Below are positions 34,139-46,984 of a DNA stretch of 64,000 nucleotides, in pieces; position 1 is the first letter of the stretch; each line of letters opens with the position of its first letter. The notes under the pieces are model-generated. The model did no database searches and was not told where the DNA came from. It saw only the letters and a program-made list of their open reading frames with translations. The stretch covers positions 9,982,001-10,046,000 of the forward strand of contig CM075940.1 of assembly GCA_038030265.1 (NCBI GenBank). The letters are read 5' to 3'. The DNA is from Corythucha ciliata (taxonomy: Eukaryota; Arthropoda; Insecta; Hemiptera; Tingidae). Position numbers and translations under genes: made by a program.

Positions 34139-34505
34139 CAAGCGGGTTTCCTCGACCCCTTCCCAGTCACCCCTCGCCTAAATTTCGCACATAAATTTTG
34201 GCTCCATTTCTGCACCAATATTCGATTTCAAAGTCTTATTTTAATCTTCAGGAAGTTCTACAGTGACGTTAGATCTTGCTTTTCCAAATTTCATCCCTGA
34301 AATTACCTTAAAACATATTTGAATTCTAAAGTGTTTTGAGGTTATTTTAGGGGAAAAAATTGAAAAAGCAAGATCTAAAGTCACTGTAGAACTTCCTGAA
34401 GATTAAAATAAGACTTTGAAATCGAATATTGGTGCAGAAATGGAGCCAAAATTTATGTGCAGGGGGACTGAGAAGGGGTCGAGGAAACCCGCCTGAAACC
34501 CCCCC
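34139..34505. mobile_element. Near-perfect palindromic foldback element flanked by TTAA
   Basis: Two arms of about 175 bp are reverse complements with few mismatches, separated by a loop of only about 16 bases (tatttgaattctaaag). The left end reads TTAA then ggtggggtttca; the right end reads tgaaaccccccc then TTAA. TTAA is the target used by piggyBac-type transposases, but those elements normally begin CCC and end GGG, opposite to this, so the class is left open. There is no coding capacity. Confidence 0.75.
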
Positions 34506-34509
34506 TTAA

Positions 34510-37500
34510 CAGAATTTATCCGAGTCAGATATACGACTGCTTTCTACAACCGGTTTTGTCTGGACGGTTCCAGCCCTCTTACATCCCCCCCCCCCCTATT
34601 TCCCTTCCACCAACCGACACAAGTAATCACAGCTTTGACTTTGTCATATTTTACGACCGCTAAGTTTCCAATAAATGACTAAACACTACCAGCTCTTTTA
34701 ACTCCGCGTCAAGTTCTTCAAAAAGCTGTCAATCTCAGCGCTCAGTCATTTACAAAGATGAGGCGTGTCATATTGTATTATTCATAACTTCACCTTCCCC
34801 ACTTCCACCTCGTTTGCATCTTGAGCACAACCTTCGAGGGCCTTGAAAAAGTTTATCAAAGGCGATTATGAAGATAAACAGTGGCGTTGGTTGTGAGAAG
34901 GGCGTCCTATGTCTCATTGAACGCACTGCTGGTGTTGAGGAAGGTTCTCGATTTTCTTGTGAACATGCCCTACGAAAAATAAGACAACAAATTGAAATTG
35001 TTTTTTTTTTTTTTCTTTCAAGTTCCACACTAGCGACTTAAAAACCTTAGTCTTTGAAAGACTAATACAACATTCCCTACGGGTCTTTCCTTTGTTCTCT
35101 TCTGTTCTTGGCTTGAAGGGCAAATGAATAAGGAGGGAGGGGGACAACAGGTTTAAGAAAGAGAGAGAAAAAAAACCAGCATTACCCATCGCTTGGTCTG
35201 TCCCACGAATAACATTCAAATTTAAAACAAAAATAGGTAATCAAAGAATACAAGTGTGCTAATTTACTCCCAACCCCACTCCCCCGCCCAGTAAACGTCA
35301 CAAACAAAAAAAGCTCGAGGGCCCGCCCCTATGAAGCTTCGTAAAACATTAAGTACGATGATCTGAAACTCAAAGACAGTATCAAAGAAAACCGAATAGG
35401 GTATGTGACATAATTATGTCGAGGTGTGGAGGGGGGGGGGCGGTCGTTACTAGTTTCTTCAGACACCGTCTGTGAAGGAAATTGGCTGTGGACGAAGGTT
35501 TAACAAGTTAACCTGGAAATACCTTTAGAAATTTCAGAATAATACATTTTTTTTTAATATTAAAAAACGCAAAAAAGTGGTTAATAACCTTTTTTCCCCT
35601 ACATTAGTGAATTGTTGTGGTGCATAAAATAGATGTACACTACTCTAACATTTTTATTGCGCCATCTACTGATGCAGATTTTTCTATGAAACAAAAGATA
35701 AAGCGACATCCATTTTTGGGAGGGAAAGGTTTATTTTTTTTCGTTGAATTTTTCACTAATAACGGAATTGATCAGTACAAGTGACCTTGGGGAGGAAAAG
35801 GGGAACGAAGATTACTCGTTTCAAAAAAGTGACTATATATGTATAAAAAAAAAATGAAAGCTCGTCTATGAAAATACCGAGGTGCTCAGATTAAGGCATC
35901 ACACTATGAAAGCCGAGGCTTGAGATAATTCAGAATGATAACGAAGCGTACCCAACGGAGGTGGACGGTGGTGGTGGTGGTTGTGGGTGAATGGTGGTTG
36001 GTGGTGGTGATTGGTGACTTAAAGGGTGTTAAAATTGGGTGTACTACTTCCGAATGTTTAAAACCAATTCAAATGAAATTAGGTACCAGATTCAAGTGCC
36101 ACTTTAGCGACCTTGTCCTGTAATTTTCGACCTCAAAAGGGACATGCCATGCAAGACCATTACAAAAATGTTATTTTTTGAATTGACGGAATCGCCATTT
36201 CATGGTGTAGCCGAAAACGGTGTGCGACAGTGCACTCAGTTGGACCTTTGTTTCATATATCTGTGTCTTCTGTCTTTTTTTTTTCTTCAAACGACAGATA
36301 TTTTCAAATTTCATGCAAACTTAAACAATTGCTTAAAAACAATTTTTGTTTAATAACCCATGTGTCTACTCTTGCTAAATTTAGCTGGAGTTAATTATGT
36401 ATAATAGTAAATATGTCTTACCTTAAATAGGTTGTGGCTCCAGGACCAAAATATTCTTAATTACACTAAGCTCGAGTAATTATATTTTTTTTAAAAAAAT
36501 TACAAATAAACAAAAGTCAAATAATAATAAAATCAAATCCAAATAAAATGTTTAGAAACTGACAATTTAATTCCGTGCCTTACAAACGCAATTAAGCCGA
36601 TATCGAGATTCAAAGCCTTTTCAAATGAATGTTGAAAACGCCTCTGATTCGCCCGGAGGCGGGCAGGGTGAAGTTGGCTAATGAGAGCACTTCCCTGCAC
36701 ACCACATCAAGCTTTGAAATTGGGAATCAAGCGTATACACTCCTATATAAAACGGAAAAACGAATGACTCGACCCGGACGAACGAATTATTTTATTTTAT
36801 GTGTAAATCAACGAACAAAGCATCTAAAACTCTACTGAAAATGATTGAAATGAATAAAATAATGGAGAAAACAGAAATAACGTGGAGGTTAAAGACCCTA
36901 AAATGTGGACCAATGACCTAGAATCACCTTCAAAGGTAAAATCGTTCATCAGAAAACATGAACGTAGATATAAACCAGCGCAAATTGCCTCAGAAAATAC
37001 TTGTTTGACAAATATACTGAAACTTTATTCTCGATAGATGAAATTGTGGCCTAATCAGCTGTAAACCAGGCCCTTGTGTTTCCTTTCAGACCAGCCACTT
37101 TGGCTCACTACAAAGGCTGCGCGATTTTTCCAGCACAACAGTCCAGCTTGAGAGAATTGGGCAACTTGGAGTTTCACGACACACGCACAGGGACTCCTAA
37201 AATAGAAACGAACGTTCTATAATCACCGCCGTTGAAGGAAATATCCGCGGTTTGGTCGCTTTGACGCATTTTCGGGGGCCACATGAATTTCCCCCGAGGG
37301 AATGGTATAGTCACCAAAAACGACAGCCCTGAAGTCCAAAGCAAGAGCCTCGTCGTAGTTAGACCCTCGCTGATGGTGTTGAACAAATCATCAGACCCGA
37401 AACTTACGAAATCGTGAAACTCTTATTTTTCCCCACTTTGAAGAGGTCTGACCCCCCCCCCACCACCACCACAATATAAGATCGTTTTACGACCGAGACC

Positions 37501-37835
37501 GCGACAGCATTCCACAATTGATGGCCTCATTAGCCACGTCCAAAACACTTTGAAAACAATAAGGTCCGAAATTGGTGAAAATCTCCCGGTTTCGAGTCAC
37601 GACGAATCAAAAAATTTTAACAGAGTTTCCATCAGACAATTTTGTCTCTGTTGGACAGTTTTGTCTATTGACACGGCGCTCAAACGGACGCTCCGATTGA
37701 TTCAGCCATGTTTGGTCACTCTGGTACTTGTTTATTATTAGCCTCTCCCCACGCAAAACGGCTGGATTGGAATATCCCCGCGCACAACGGCTGCGCTATC
37801 AACAGATCGAACGAAGTCAGGGCTTAGGGTAGCCA
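34510..37835. other. No gene recognised; GGT-rich microsatellite near 35965-36015
   Basis: Mostly AT-rich intron-like sequence. Notable only are T-runs (34999-35014), a G run near 35431, and an interrupted (GGT)n stretch near 35965-36015. Frames over the GGT stretch are repeat read-through. Confidence 0.4.
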
Positions 37836-38399
37836 GATCTACAGTTTTTACTGTAAATCCACAGTTTTTTTTTTGTGTGTGTTGGTCTACAGGTCTACAG
37901 CTTTTTCGTGAACTTCTACAGTTTTTTCGTTATTTCTTAATACGTGAAGAATGCCCAATGACTCGTTATTTGACAACCCTTATTTGAAAATTTGGCGAAT
38001 ATTTCAATCCAGGGTGGAGTATGATAAAGCCCCCCCCCTTCTCACTGTAAAACTTGCACGTCCGTGAAAGTCCTAGTTGCTATTTCGCACGCGTTGTGTT
38101 ATTTTTTAGCCGACTACAGTTCAGTTGGCAAAGGTCGTAGCAGCTGGCTAGTCTTTGCTCGAAACCAGCTACAATTGGAAACCGTCAATTGGCCCCTTCA
38201 AACTGACTGATCAGAATTGACGCTGAACATTTTACCCTTAAAATCAAAATAATTTTGAAATTTCGCCCGAAAAACATTTTTTTCCACAGGAAAAGTGACA
38301 ATTTCTCGCAAAGTCGCATCACGGATAACATGGAGAAAAAGCGTTAATGCACAGCTAAAATGGATGAAATGAATTACATAATTCATACTGATCATCAGC
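37836..38399. other. Short 'ctacagttttt' repeats, then unassigned
   Basis: The phrase ctacagttttt or ctacagctttt occurs at least four times at about 37838-37925. The rest shows gamma-like fragments and no gene. Confidence 0.35.
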
Positions 38400-38815
38400 A
38401 AAATTGTGTAAGTTTCGGGTCTAAATAATTAAATATACTGCAAATTGCAAGTTTCCGCAAATTTTCAAGTTTCATGGATCTTTAATAGTGACCGCTGTAC
38501 CTGGGCTAGCGGGCCACGGCAGTGCCCGCAGTCTTCTGACGTTGGCATCCGCATAGTTGCAACATTTTGAACGTAAATATCCGTGAAATTGGAATTTTCC
38601 TAGCTGAAAATTCACTATTTCAGATGTTTCAAATCCTAATTTCGGGAAAATGAAAGTTTCTGGGCCAATTAGGCGGGAACCCTGTGCAAACCGGTCCAGA
38701 CTGCGCCCTTAACTTTGAATTTATTTGCAGTTTAAATTGATTTTTTGCAAATTTGGGTCCTAATTTGAGCGGAATTTCAAGTTTTCTGGCTGAACATACG
38801 CGAAATTGACGGCCC
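38400..38815. repeat. Beta-family repeat block
   Basis: 'aaattgcaagtttc' variants with one anchor, 'cttctgacgttggcatccgcatag' shortened here to its core tctgacg...ccgcatag, near 38533. Confidence 0.6.
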
Positions 38816-39130
38816 CTTGTTCTCTATTTTAGCCGCCAACGAACTTTTTAACGATTTTAACCTCAAAGTCTTCTCTATTTTAGCCTCGAGAGAGAGCGCT
38901 CTTTCACAATTTTCCGCTAAGTTGCCACCAGGACCTGCGAATTAGCACTTTCCGCATTTTCAGCGGTGAAGTTATTTTAAGAATGGGAAATTAGAGATAT
39001 TTCTCAATATTAACCGCAAAACTAGCCTCCAGATATACCACGAATTGACGCTTTTTTAAAATTTTATTGTTGAATGAGAGGTTTTTCCAATTTTTAACCG
39101 CAGATTTAGCCGTAAAAATTTTCTCCAACA
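38816..39130. repeat. Alpha-family repeat block
   Basis: Beta repeats pass directly into alpha phrases (ctctattttagccgcc, ctcaatattaaccgc, gaattgacgc) at about 38816 with no insertion border visible. Confidence 0.65.
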
Positions 39131-39830
39131 TCAGTGCACAGCATCAAAGTGGTCATATTATGGAAGTGTTTCGATTTCTGTCGGACTCAGTTTGGCACCC
39201 ACAGGCCATGCTGAATTGAGGAATGGCAGACGGTCTGGCCAACAAATGAGCGTTTCGTGTTGTTGGTTTCTATTCAGCGGCGGGCCAGCGAGGTACGTTC
39301 GCGTCGTCACTTCAAGGCTGGACGATCGCGCGGCCGTAGTTCACGTCACAATTCATGACGCCCCCTGAAAACGGGCTAAAGCGGACAAAAACCCTGGAAT
39401 CACAGAGAGGAACCCTTCAACTGTTTGAAAATTTATTTTGATTTTCGGATTCCTCGTGCCGAGAAATCTTCAAGATACGCGGTTTCATCCATTTTTTAAT
39501 TTTGACCATTTTCGTCAAAAATCCCCCAAAAATGACGGGCATATTTTTTGGTCATTTTCTCAAATTGTTCCAATCTGAGCCAAACGTGGTTTACAAGTCC
39601 CTGAGGCCATGCTAAACTAGAAAGTTCAGGTGGTCCCGGCCAGGACACCCGTACGGGCTCGTTATCGCCTCTCATTGTGGCCAAAAATGACAGTTTCGAG
39701 TAATTTTTCGAATTGAAACGGACGTGGTTCATGAGTTCCTCAGACCACGCTGAAGTGATAAATTCAGTCAGTTATGGCCAAAACATCCTCAAAGGGGCCC
39801 CTCAATCGGATTGACACGCTGCTGGCTAAT
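39131..39830. repeat. Three degenerate units with 'ggccatgctgaa' phrase
   Basis: Segments near 39190, 39580 and 39720 share 'acgtggttcatgagtcc', 'gaggccatgctgaa' and 'ggtctggcc'-like phrases. They look like diverged copies of a longer unit. No gene. Confidence 0.4.
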
Positions 39831-41110
39831 TAAGCCGTCAAAAGCAGCTTTTCGATCACCCGAGGTAGTTTTTAACCCCGAAATGTGAGCAGAGCGTGGC
39901 CAGGCATTTGTGCTCGTACATTTACATTATCGTCCGAGCAAAAAAATGGCCATTCATCCGAGAAACTGACTATTTGAGCTTAAACTATTCAAGACAAGCT
40001 CTGATAGTTAAGAGGTGTACTCTTTAGCTTTCCAAAAAGGTAGTTTTTTCCAATATATGAGAATAGTCTCGGAACCTTGCCAACTTGTTTCTGCCCCCGT
40101 ACACATCGCCTCCTTTACCATAATAAACTGGATGTTTCGCTTCAGAAACTTCTCCCTTCCATAATGAGAGTTTTCAGATTGGGCTATTATACCACTTGCA
40201 TGGTGGTGGATGGAGGTGGGGAGAGTCCGCCCTTATCTCACATTTCACTCCCTTCACCAACCCATCGTTCTCGCAATGGTTATGCAATGCTCCACGTGAT
40301 ACAACTAGCTGTGCCTGAGCGGGTTGTTATCGGACGGTAATATTCAAAAACTGATTCTCACTATTCAAATGTGCTTGTTATCCTCCCTTTTACTTAGGTT
40401 ATAACTTCTGGTCGAAGTTAATTGAATTCTGTAGTTCAATTGCCAGGTTTAGAGCCAAGTATTATTTTTTCTTGGGCTGAACAAAAGGGGATTTCAGGAC
40501 CAAATAGTTTGTTTCAGCGTCGTAACTGCCAGTCAACCGAAAAAACTAAATTTTGTGAGATTAAAGACTGATAGTTCACTTTATGAGGATGCTTCTTTGC
40601 TTTTTGGGTCCAAAAATTAGTATCTTAGGCCAAATTTGTGGAGGGGGGGGGAAGGCTAGGAAAAACCGGATGATTTTTTTCCTGGATTGAATCAACAGTT
40701 TTTCAGGCTGAGTCCAGATTGTGTCATTAAATTCTCAGTTGTTTGACTGAAACCCCTGATTTTATACCAGGTTTGACACTATAGTGTGCCACTCTGCCCG
40801 CATCAGGGGTTTTCAGGGTTGAACAGTCAGGTTTTTGAAATCAAGTTCGTCAGTTATTGAGCCGAACTCGCGGTTTCTTCGCTGAACTGAACGTTTTTTT
40901 TTAGCCACACCAATCGGATTCCGTGGGTTTTATTTCGCTTTCGGCTTTAATTATCAGTTTCTAGGAACAAAGTGGTTAATTTCCGCGCCATGATTATAAA
41001 AATAGTAATTTTCGTATAGCGAAAATTCTGTTTCTGGAAAACGTCTATAGTTTTCAAGTCGAGCCACCTGCTTAAAGGGCTGAATTCAAGGCGGAAGTCA
41101 CACGATATTG
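39831..41110. repeat. Gamma-family degenerate repeats, with unassigned sequence
   Basis: From about 40440 the phrases 'ggctgaac', 'cagtttttc' and 'tttcaggc' recur loosely. Before that the stretch is unassigned; the 87-codon plus frame at 40077 has no motif. Confidence 0.4.
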
Positions 41111-41479
41111 GGACAGCAAGAATCTGAGAAGTTCAGACTTTAACCCCCCCCCCCGTCCCCGTCAATACCACAAACATCGTGTTTCGAGTCATTTATGTCA
41201 CACATGTGTAAAATTAAAATTTTTGATCCCAAAAATCCAAATTCTGCACTAAATTTAAAGTGCCTTTATGAAATTCCCTCGTTCCTAGGCTAATTTTCCT
41301 GACGTTGCCGAAAGGCGCAGTTTTATTAGATAACGCCAAGATAAGGCAAATCGGCAAAATATCTTTTATTAATGGAGTAATTTAGCAGGGAAGGGGGGGG
41401 GGGCAAGTGTATGCCCTGAACAGTGACGTGCCTACTCCTACCGGGGTCCGAGGTGGAAATCTCTGTAGAAGATCTAAAT
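41111..41479. other. No gene recognised
   Basis: Poly-C near 41143-41154 and a G run near 41391-41403; otherwise nothing supported. Confidence 0.35.
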
Positions 41480-42400
41480 GTCCTATACGCGTTTTTCTCA
41501 ATTTTAGTCACGGAAGAGCGCTTTTTCTCAAATTTCCGCCCCGAATTAGTGCTTTTTCTTTATTTCAACAGCAAACTGTAGAGCTTTATCTCAACTTCAG
41601 TCAGGAAATTGACACCGGGAACCACCATTTGGCGTTTTCTCAATCTTTGTTGTGAATGAGCGGGGTTTTCTCTTTTATTTTTAGCCGCGAATTAGCGCCT
41701 TCTCTCAATTTCGTCCATGGATTAACACATTTTTTTTCATTTCAGAAGCGAATAAGTGCTTCAAAACAATTTTAGCCGCGGAATCAGCAATTGTCTCAAT
41801 TTTATTTGTGAATGAACGCTTTTTCTAAATTTTAGCATCGAATTAGCGCATTTTCTAAATTCTATCCAGGAATTAGCTTTTTTATCAACTAATTTTTACC
41901 TTAATTTTACCCAAGAATTAGCGTTCTTCTTATTCAACCGGGAACTTGCCTCAGGAATCCGCGAATTGGCGTTTTCTCAACTTCACCTGTAAATTAGCGC
42001 TTTTTCTCAACTTTTATAGCCGCAAATTGCAGCGCTTCAATTTAATTTTAGCCGGGAATTTTCGTTTTTCTCAATTTTAGCCACGAAAGGTTTTTGTCCC
42101 CGTTAATTAGGGGGCTTCAATTTCATTTACAGGTTAACATATTTTCTTAATTTTAGCTGCAAATTATTGCTCTTTTTCTGAATTTTAGCTGGGAATTTAC
42201 GTTTTTCTTTATTTTTGTCACGGTTGAGCGCTTTTTCTCAATTTCAGCCGCGCATTAGCGTTTGTTTTCAATTTTATCGGCAAATCAGCACTTTTTCTGT
42301 TCATTTTCATCCCTTTATAAGCGCGTTTTGTCAAATTTCAGCCCCGAATTAGCGCTTGTTATCTATTCTAGAAGCGAGTTAGCTATTTTTACTCTTATGT
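41480..42400. repeat. Alpha-family degenerate ~30-bp repeat array
   Basis: About thirty variants of tctcaattttagccgcgaat; one of the clearest alpha blocks. Confidence 0.8.
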
Positions 42401-43120
42401 TCCCGTATGAAAAGGACTTTACGGTTCTCGTGAAAAAACAAAACAAAAAAACGAGTCCGTGCTGACTTCACACTCTTGATACTTTCAAGTTTCACTCCTC
42501 AACAACCTAAAAATCTCAATTTTTCCATCTTTTAAGCTTCGAACAGGTTCGTTGGTGGAAAATTTCGCACGGTTGACTTGCCCGAAAAATGAATTTCGTT
42601 GGTTTTGGCCACTGGTACTGGCTTCTTCATAAAAGAAATTTCGCGGAGCTGGCTCATTCGCAAAACTATAATTTCGCGAGCCTGTAGGTTCTCCGGAAGA
42701 AAAAGGCGTTGGCTTATTAAAAACCCACGCAAAAAAGCGCAATTTGCCGGGTTTCGCTGAATTGTAAACACAATTTCGCACTATCGACCCCTTCGCAGCA
42801 ACTTTCACTTCCTCCCCTACGGAACTCCACCATCGCTCTAGCTCTCAGCCTCTTTCTGAGCGAATGAAGTCTGTTAGACTGTCAGGAATTTGTGGAAGTT
42901 GTAGACGGTCTTATAATTATTTTTTGTGGAACGATAATTTTTAGGAGGTGAATTCAACGTAGACCCATTATTTTTCTCGATTCGCAGGCCTGAATTTATG
43001 ATTCCGGAGGTTTACAAGATAGAATTGTCCGGTACTCAGCTGAATAGTCAGTTTCTAGTCTCAAAATGGCCAGTTTTGGGCTAGAAACAGGCTGACTTGA
43101 CTCAAAACTAGCATTACCCG
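42401..43120. repeat. Degenerate repeats of mixed delta/gamma type
   Basis: From about 42540 to 42800 'aatttcgc' recurs with 'ggttggctcatt' phrases, delta-like. From about 42930 gamma-like 'ggcctgaatt' and 'cagtttctag' phrases follow. The minus frames of 107 and 79 codons are read-through. Confidence 0.4.
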
Positions 43121-46100
43121 AAACCTTAAATCGTCGAATTAATTTTTGGCCTAACGATGAAGAGAATACTCACCTTCCCACCCCACGACACAGTGATGAT
43201 ACACCCACGTTTCAGACTACAACCTCTGTTTCTTGAATCCGATATACTGTGTGGTTGTGTGTGTGGGGGGGGGGGGGGTTGAAAAGCCATAAGCAGAGGA
43301 TCGTTTCGAGTCAATAAGGTCAGCTTGAGGGGGCGGTGAAATCCGCTTTAACAAAGCTGTGCCATTCACCGAGAAAGATCTTCCCTCCTCCGGCTAGGCT
43401 TTTGTTTTGATAAGATTCTGAGACAGATCAGAAAGCCAGCTCGAGCCATTATTCATTCAAACGGATTAAAATAAATTTTAACGGACGTCCGTTTTGAGAG
43501 CTAGTTACAGTCACTCAAGCTGGAAACGAGGATTTCCCTTTTTTGTCTTAATGGAGCGTAGCCAAAATCACCTTCCAATCTGAAATACTTTATGATGGGG
43601 CAAACCAATCACTCCTGAATGTTTATTTTCGCTTTGAGCTGCACGAATTATCTTACTTCAATAGCTGATAGCCCCCGGAAAGATTATTATTTATTCCGTT
43701 TAACATAAAGCAAGCAAATCAATAATTTTGCGAGAAAGAAAGAAAAAATGTGAAGCTAATTTATGCATGCAAAGTGAACAACAAAAATAAAAACATAAAA
43801 CAAACTAATTATGCTCTTTGAAGTAAACTTTACCTTGCCTGTTAGGAGAATGTTTAATTGAGATCGACACCAGGAATTATGTTGCTTAAATGTTGAAACG
43901 CTTAGTGGTAGTCTTTGTTTTAGGGGGTGGGGTGGTGGAGGGGGGTATGCTATCAAAGTAATTTGGTTCATTCACACCTTCAGACCTCGCGAGAGGTGGA
44001 TCATTCAGCACAGGGCATACGTTCCCTAGAATTAGTAGGTAGTAAATGAATGAAATTGGCCCCGGGGTAAATAGAGGGGGGGGGGGCTTGTGAGGGATCA
44101 TCGAGGCAGCTAAGGGTCTATGTTAGCTCAACTCTCATTGTTATTTGTTAATTTAAATTGGCTTAATTGCATTTTTAAGCACTTCCTATAAACGTATTTT
44201 TCATGCACATTCAACAAAAAAACTCCTTTATTTAATATTTAAATGATTAATCATTCGAATTTGAACAAAAAAAAAATTAAAAAATAAAAAAAAACAATAA
44301 AACTGAAAGTTTTTCAAAACCGTCTTTTTGCCAACTAATTTTTGTCTAAAACGTGTAACAATGAAGAGGACGATTCTGCTGTACTGGTCCGTGTTGTGTG
44401 TCTGTGTGGTTGAAACTGTTAAGTGTTTCTGTCCAATGAAAGGTAGGAAAATCGAGGTACAAAGGCCTTTTATCCATCTGAGCAGCTCAGCCACAGCCCA
44501 TGGCTCATTTCCCACCCACCAAAAAATGAACAAAGTACTGCACTAAATTGGTTTGGAAACGAATTTAATCACTCTAAGAAATCTAGGCCAACGATTTCCT
44601 CAGAAGCAATAATATCTTGTCCACTTTACTCATTGAAGCTCAAAATACGGTGTGAATGGGGTTTATTTAACGGTTTTGGAGTGTATAGGATGCCCTTTTT
44701 TTTTCCAAGGAGTCACAATTTACATAGATGGACTGCTTTTTTAGTGTAACACTAAATATACAAGGGGTTTGCAATAATTCAAGGCACCGTATACACCTAA
44801 GCAAGAAATATAAGAGTGCCAAAGAATAAGTATGGAAACGAGGAAGTGAAGAGCCCACTTCAAAGATTTTTTTTTTTTTTTTTTTAGATAAATCAACTGC
44901 CAAACAAATCGTATACCATAGGAGAAGCAGCTTTAAGAAAAATAGAGTAATTAAAAGAGTGGAACAAGATGGAAAATAAGATTGAACGCTATGTACAAAT
45001 AGCCGTGGGCAATAAGTACAATTAAAATAGTTTAAAAAGTAGGCACTCGAAAAAAATGGATTTTCTTAGTCCTTCCTTTTAGTGCCTCAATTTTAACTAT
45101 TTTAAGCAACACTGACATGGCCCTCTGAGGCCAATAAAAGAAATTCACTGCTAGATATTTCCTCTTTGTTTGTAGGAAATAAAGACTTTTTTTTTATCAA
45201 AGGAAAATTCGGAGCGTCGTTCCATAAGTACGTACTTGAATGAGACGATCCGTTAGTGAACAGGGCGGTGACTGACGAGTAGTTGGTAGCCATCAGTTGA
45301 TCTCCACTACCAGGTGTCCAAGGTGAGATAAAGTGATGATACAGTCCCCAACTGGGCACACCTCTCACTGAAACCCACCCAATATAACATTCCAACATCA
45401 CTCAACTTTGTGCTCTCTGTGCCGAGGCTCGTCAGACATGGTATTGTCAAATAAAAAAAATAATGAATAAAAATAATCAAAAGAATAACGAGTTATTTTT
45501 ATCTTAAAAATTAAAAAATAAAAATATTTCTTATAAATCAAATGAGAGTGTGAGCAAAGCTACAGTGGTTGTCTACCTCAGGTGTCCGTGCGGTGGTGAG
45601 TGCTGAGGGTATTTTTTTTTATTATAATTTTTTATTAATTATTATTTGTTAAGTGCAGTTGGCGGGTCTGAAACATAAAGGAGATTAGAGAGTGAAGTGT
45701 GTGCTGGAGTGTTTCAAAGAGTGAGAGAAAGAAAAGTCCGTGAAGAGCAGCATGCGTGAGAGGGAAACAGGCGACAGACTCCTTCAATTTTTTTTTTTTT
45801 TTTTTATAATGTTGTCCCCCTTCTTCTTTTTTATTTTATTATTATTTTTTTGTTTGTACACGCACTTGTTCCACCGCCATCAACGCCATGCACCTCTCTC
45901 TCATTACCCTGGGTGCAGCTTAATCGTCGACTCACTCCGAAATAGAAGCAGTAGCGTATGAAATGGAACGTGCGCTTAAGAGAAGGAAGCTTCGTGTTAT
46001 GTTGAATTCTTATAGAAAAGTGAGTGTTTTTTTTTTCTTATAGAGAAAGAGAAATGAAACTCATGTTTCTGCAGTGTTCTCTGTTTTCATTTCTGAGCTG

Positions 46101-46162
46101 TTGTGAGTGTCTTTCGTTTTTTTTTTTTGTTTTTTTTGTTATAACTCTCGAGTCTCACTTAC
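43121..46162. other. Intron-like sequence between GFRL-like exons; no repeat array
   Basis: AT-rich with many homopolymers (G near 43266-43278 and 44080-44088; T near 44870-44885 and 45790-45804). The minus frame at 45102-45401 has no cysteine pattern or splice sites that would place it in the receptor. One possible plus-strand exon is listed separately at 44361. Confidence 0.4.
44361..44442 (+). CDS. Possible first coding exon with signal peptide (weak)
   Basis: ATG in the context aacaATGa opens a peptide with Lys-Arg, then a hydrophobic core (TILLYWSVLCVCVV) and a cysteine-rich start (KCFCP), as in secreted or receptor proteins. The exon would end at 44442 before GTAGGA, leaving one base of a codon. 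It lies antisense inside the large intron of the GFRL-like gene. No second exon was found, so this may be chance; the AT-rich surroundings make such frames uncommon but not rare. Confidence 0.25.
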
Positions 46163-46290
46163 CTAAACACGGGTTGTGATTTACCAAACTGAATATCCTC
46201 TCGCATCTCTTTTTCATGTGGTTGTTCGGACAAATGCAGCCGAACATGGGAGTCAGTCTTATTCTTGACCACGACTCCAAGCACATCTCT
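46163..46290 (-). CDS. GFRL-like receptor, middle exon
   Basis: 128 bp between a TTTTTCAG acceptor and a GTAAGTG donor. It completes the cysteine domain begun in the exon at 56187-56331: MCLESWSRIRLTPMFGCICP, then KKRCERIF and NHNPCL. This CLESW...tpm.gC.C...rC...NpC pattern is typical of GDNF-receptor domains. It starts needing one base to finish the Arg codon left by the upstream exon and ends with one base left over, which the exon at 12546 can finish. Domain reading is direct; ligand and signalling partners are unknown here. Confidence 0.82.
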
Positions 46291-46774
46291 CTGAAAAATA
46301 ATTGAAGGAAAACAACTGGATAACTTCAATTCAAGCACATATTATTAGGGTGATTGGAGCATTCATCACCGCGGGCCCAGAAGGGTGAACCACCGATTCG
46401 CAAAGTCAAACCACTCCCAAGAAGTAGAATATTTATGCACGAAATTGTTTGTGTACGGTCAGAAAGTCCTTATTCCGGAGCCAATTCATAGTGGCAAAAA
46501 ATAGTTGCTGACGATCCACAGGGAGGGCCACTGGGTCCACCCCCCCCCCCTATTGGAGCAGAGCTCACTTTTGCTGTAACTTCATTAAAACCACCCTCAG
46601 AACCTCAACCACCCCTCTACCTCTTCTTTTATGGTCGTGGTTACCTCAATGGCAAGAATCTACGAAAAACTATACTACATACTTTTAAGAAGGGCCTCGT
46701 CAATATGAATGAAAAATAATACACGAAAAAAATGGTAGCCCTTGGAGTCTACGTTGTCAGTCTACCCTCGTTGT
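46291..46774. other. Intron sequence, nothing recognised
   Basis: A poly-C run lies near 46541-46551. No coding motif or repeat family is recognised. Confidence 0.4.
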
Positions 46775-46911
46775 GGTGCGTCATCGTGACGGACCGTTTT
46801 CAGCTGTTCACCATCTTCAGCGTCTGGACTTCACAACTGAAACATTGAACGCGGGAAGTCAGTCCCTGAAGATGTACTAATAGCCGAAACCGGTCCGCCT
46901 GTGATGCGCCC
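46775..46911. repeat. Inverted repeat with paired CTGAAGATG...GAAA motifs
   Basis: ggtgcgtcatcgtgacggacc at 46775 faces ggtccgcctgtgatgcgcc ending at 46910. Each arm carries CTGAAGATG followed by a (C/T)GAAA and ACGGTCC/CCGGTCC-type end: plus strand 46866-46895, minus strand 46820-46791. Such CTGA(N)GA...GAAA pairs are the conserved core of hammerhead ribozymes and are common at Penelope-like element ends, but I cannot draw a good helix II here. Confidence 0.5.
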
Positions 46912-46984
46912 TAACGAGAGAAGACTGGCGACGTAGGCTACTACTACTACTAACCCTCGCATTTTATGCGCTTTTACTAACAAC

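Noticed and set aside
34139..34505. Firm assignment to piggyBac
   Set aside because: TTAA flanks agree, but the ends start GG and finish CC, opposite to the usual piggyBac ends, and there is no transposase.
45102..45401. Extra receptor exon in the 33.6-kb intron
   Set aside because: It lacks the cysteine pattern and no acceptor/donor pair gives the phases needed to sit between 46163 and 12546.
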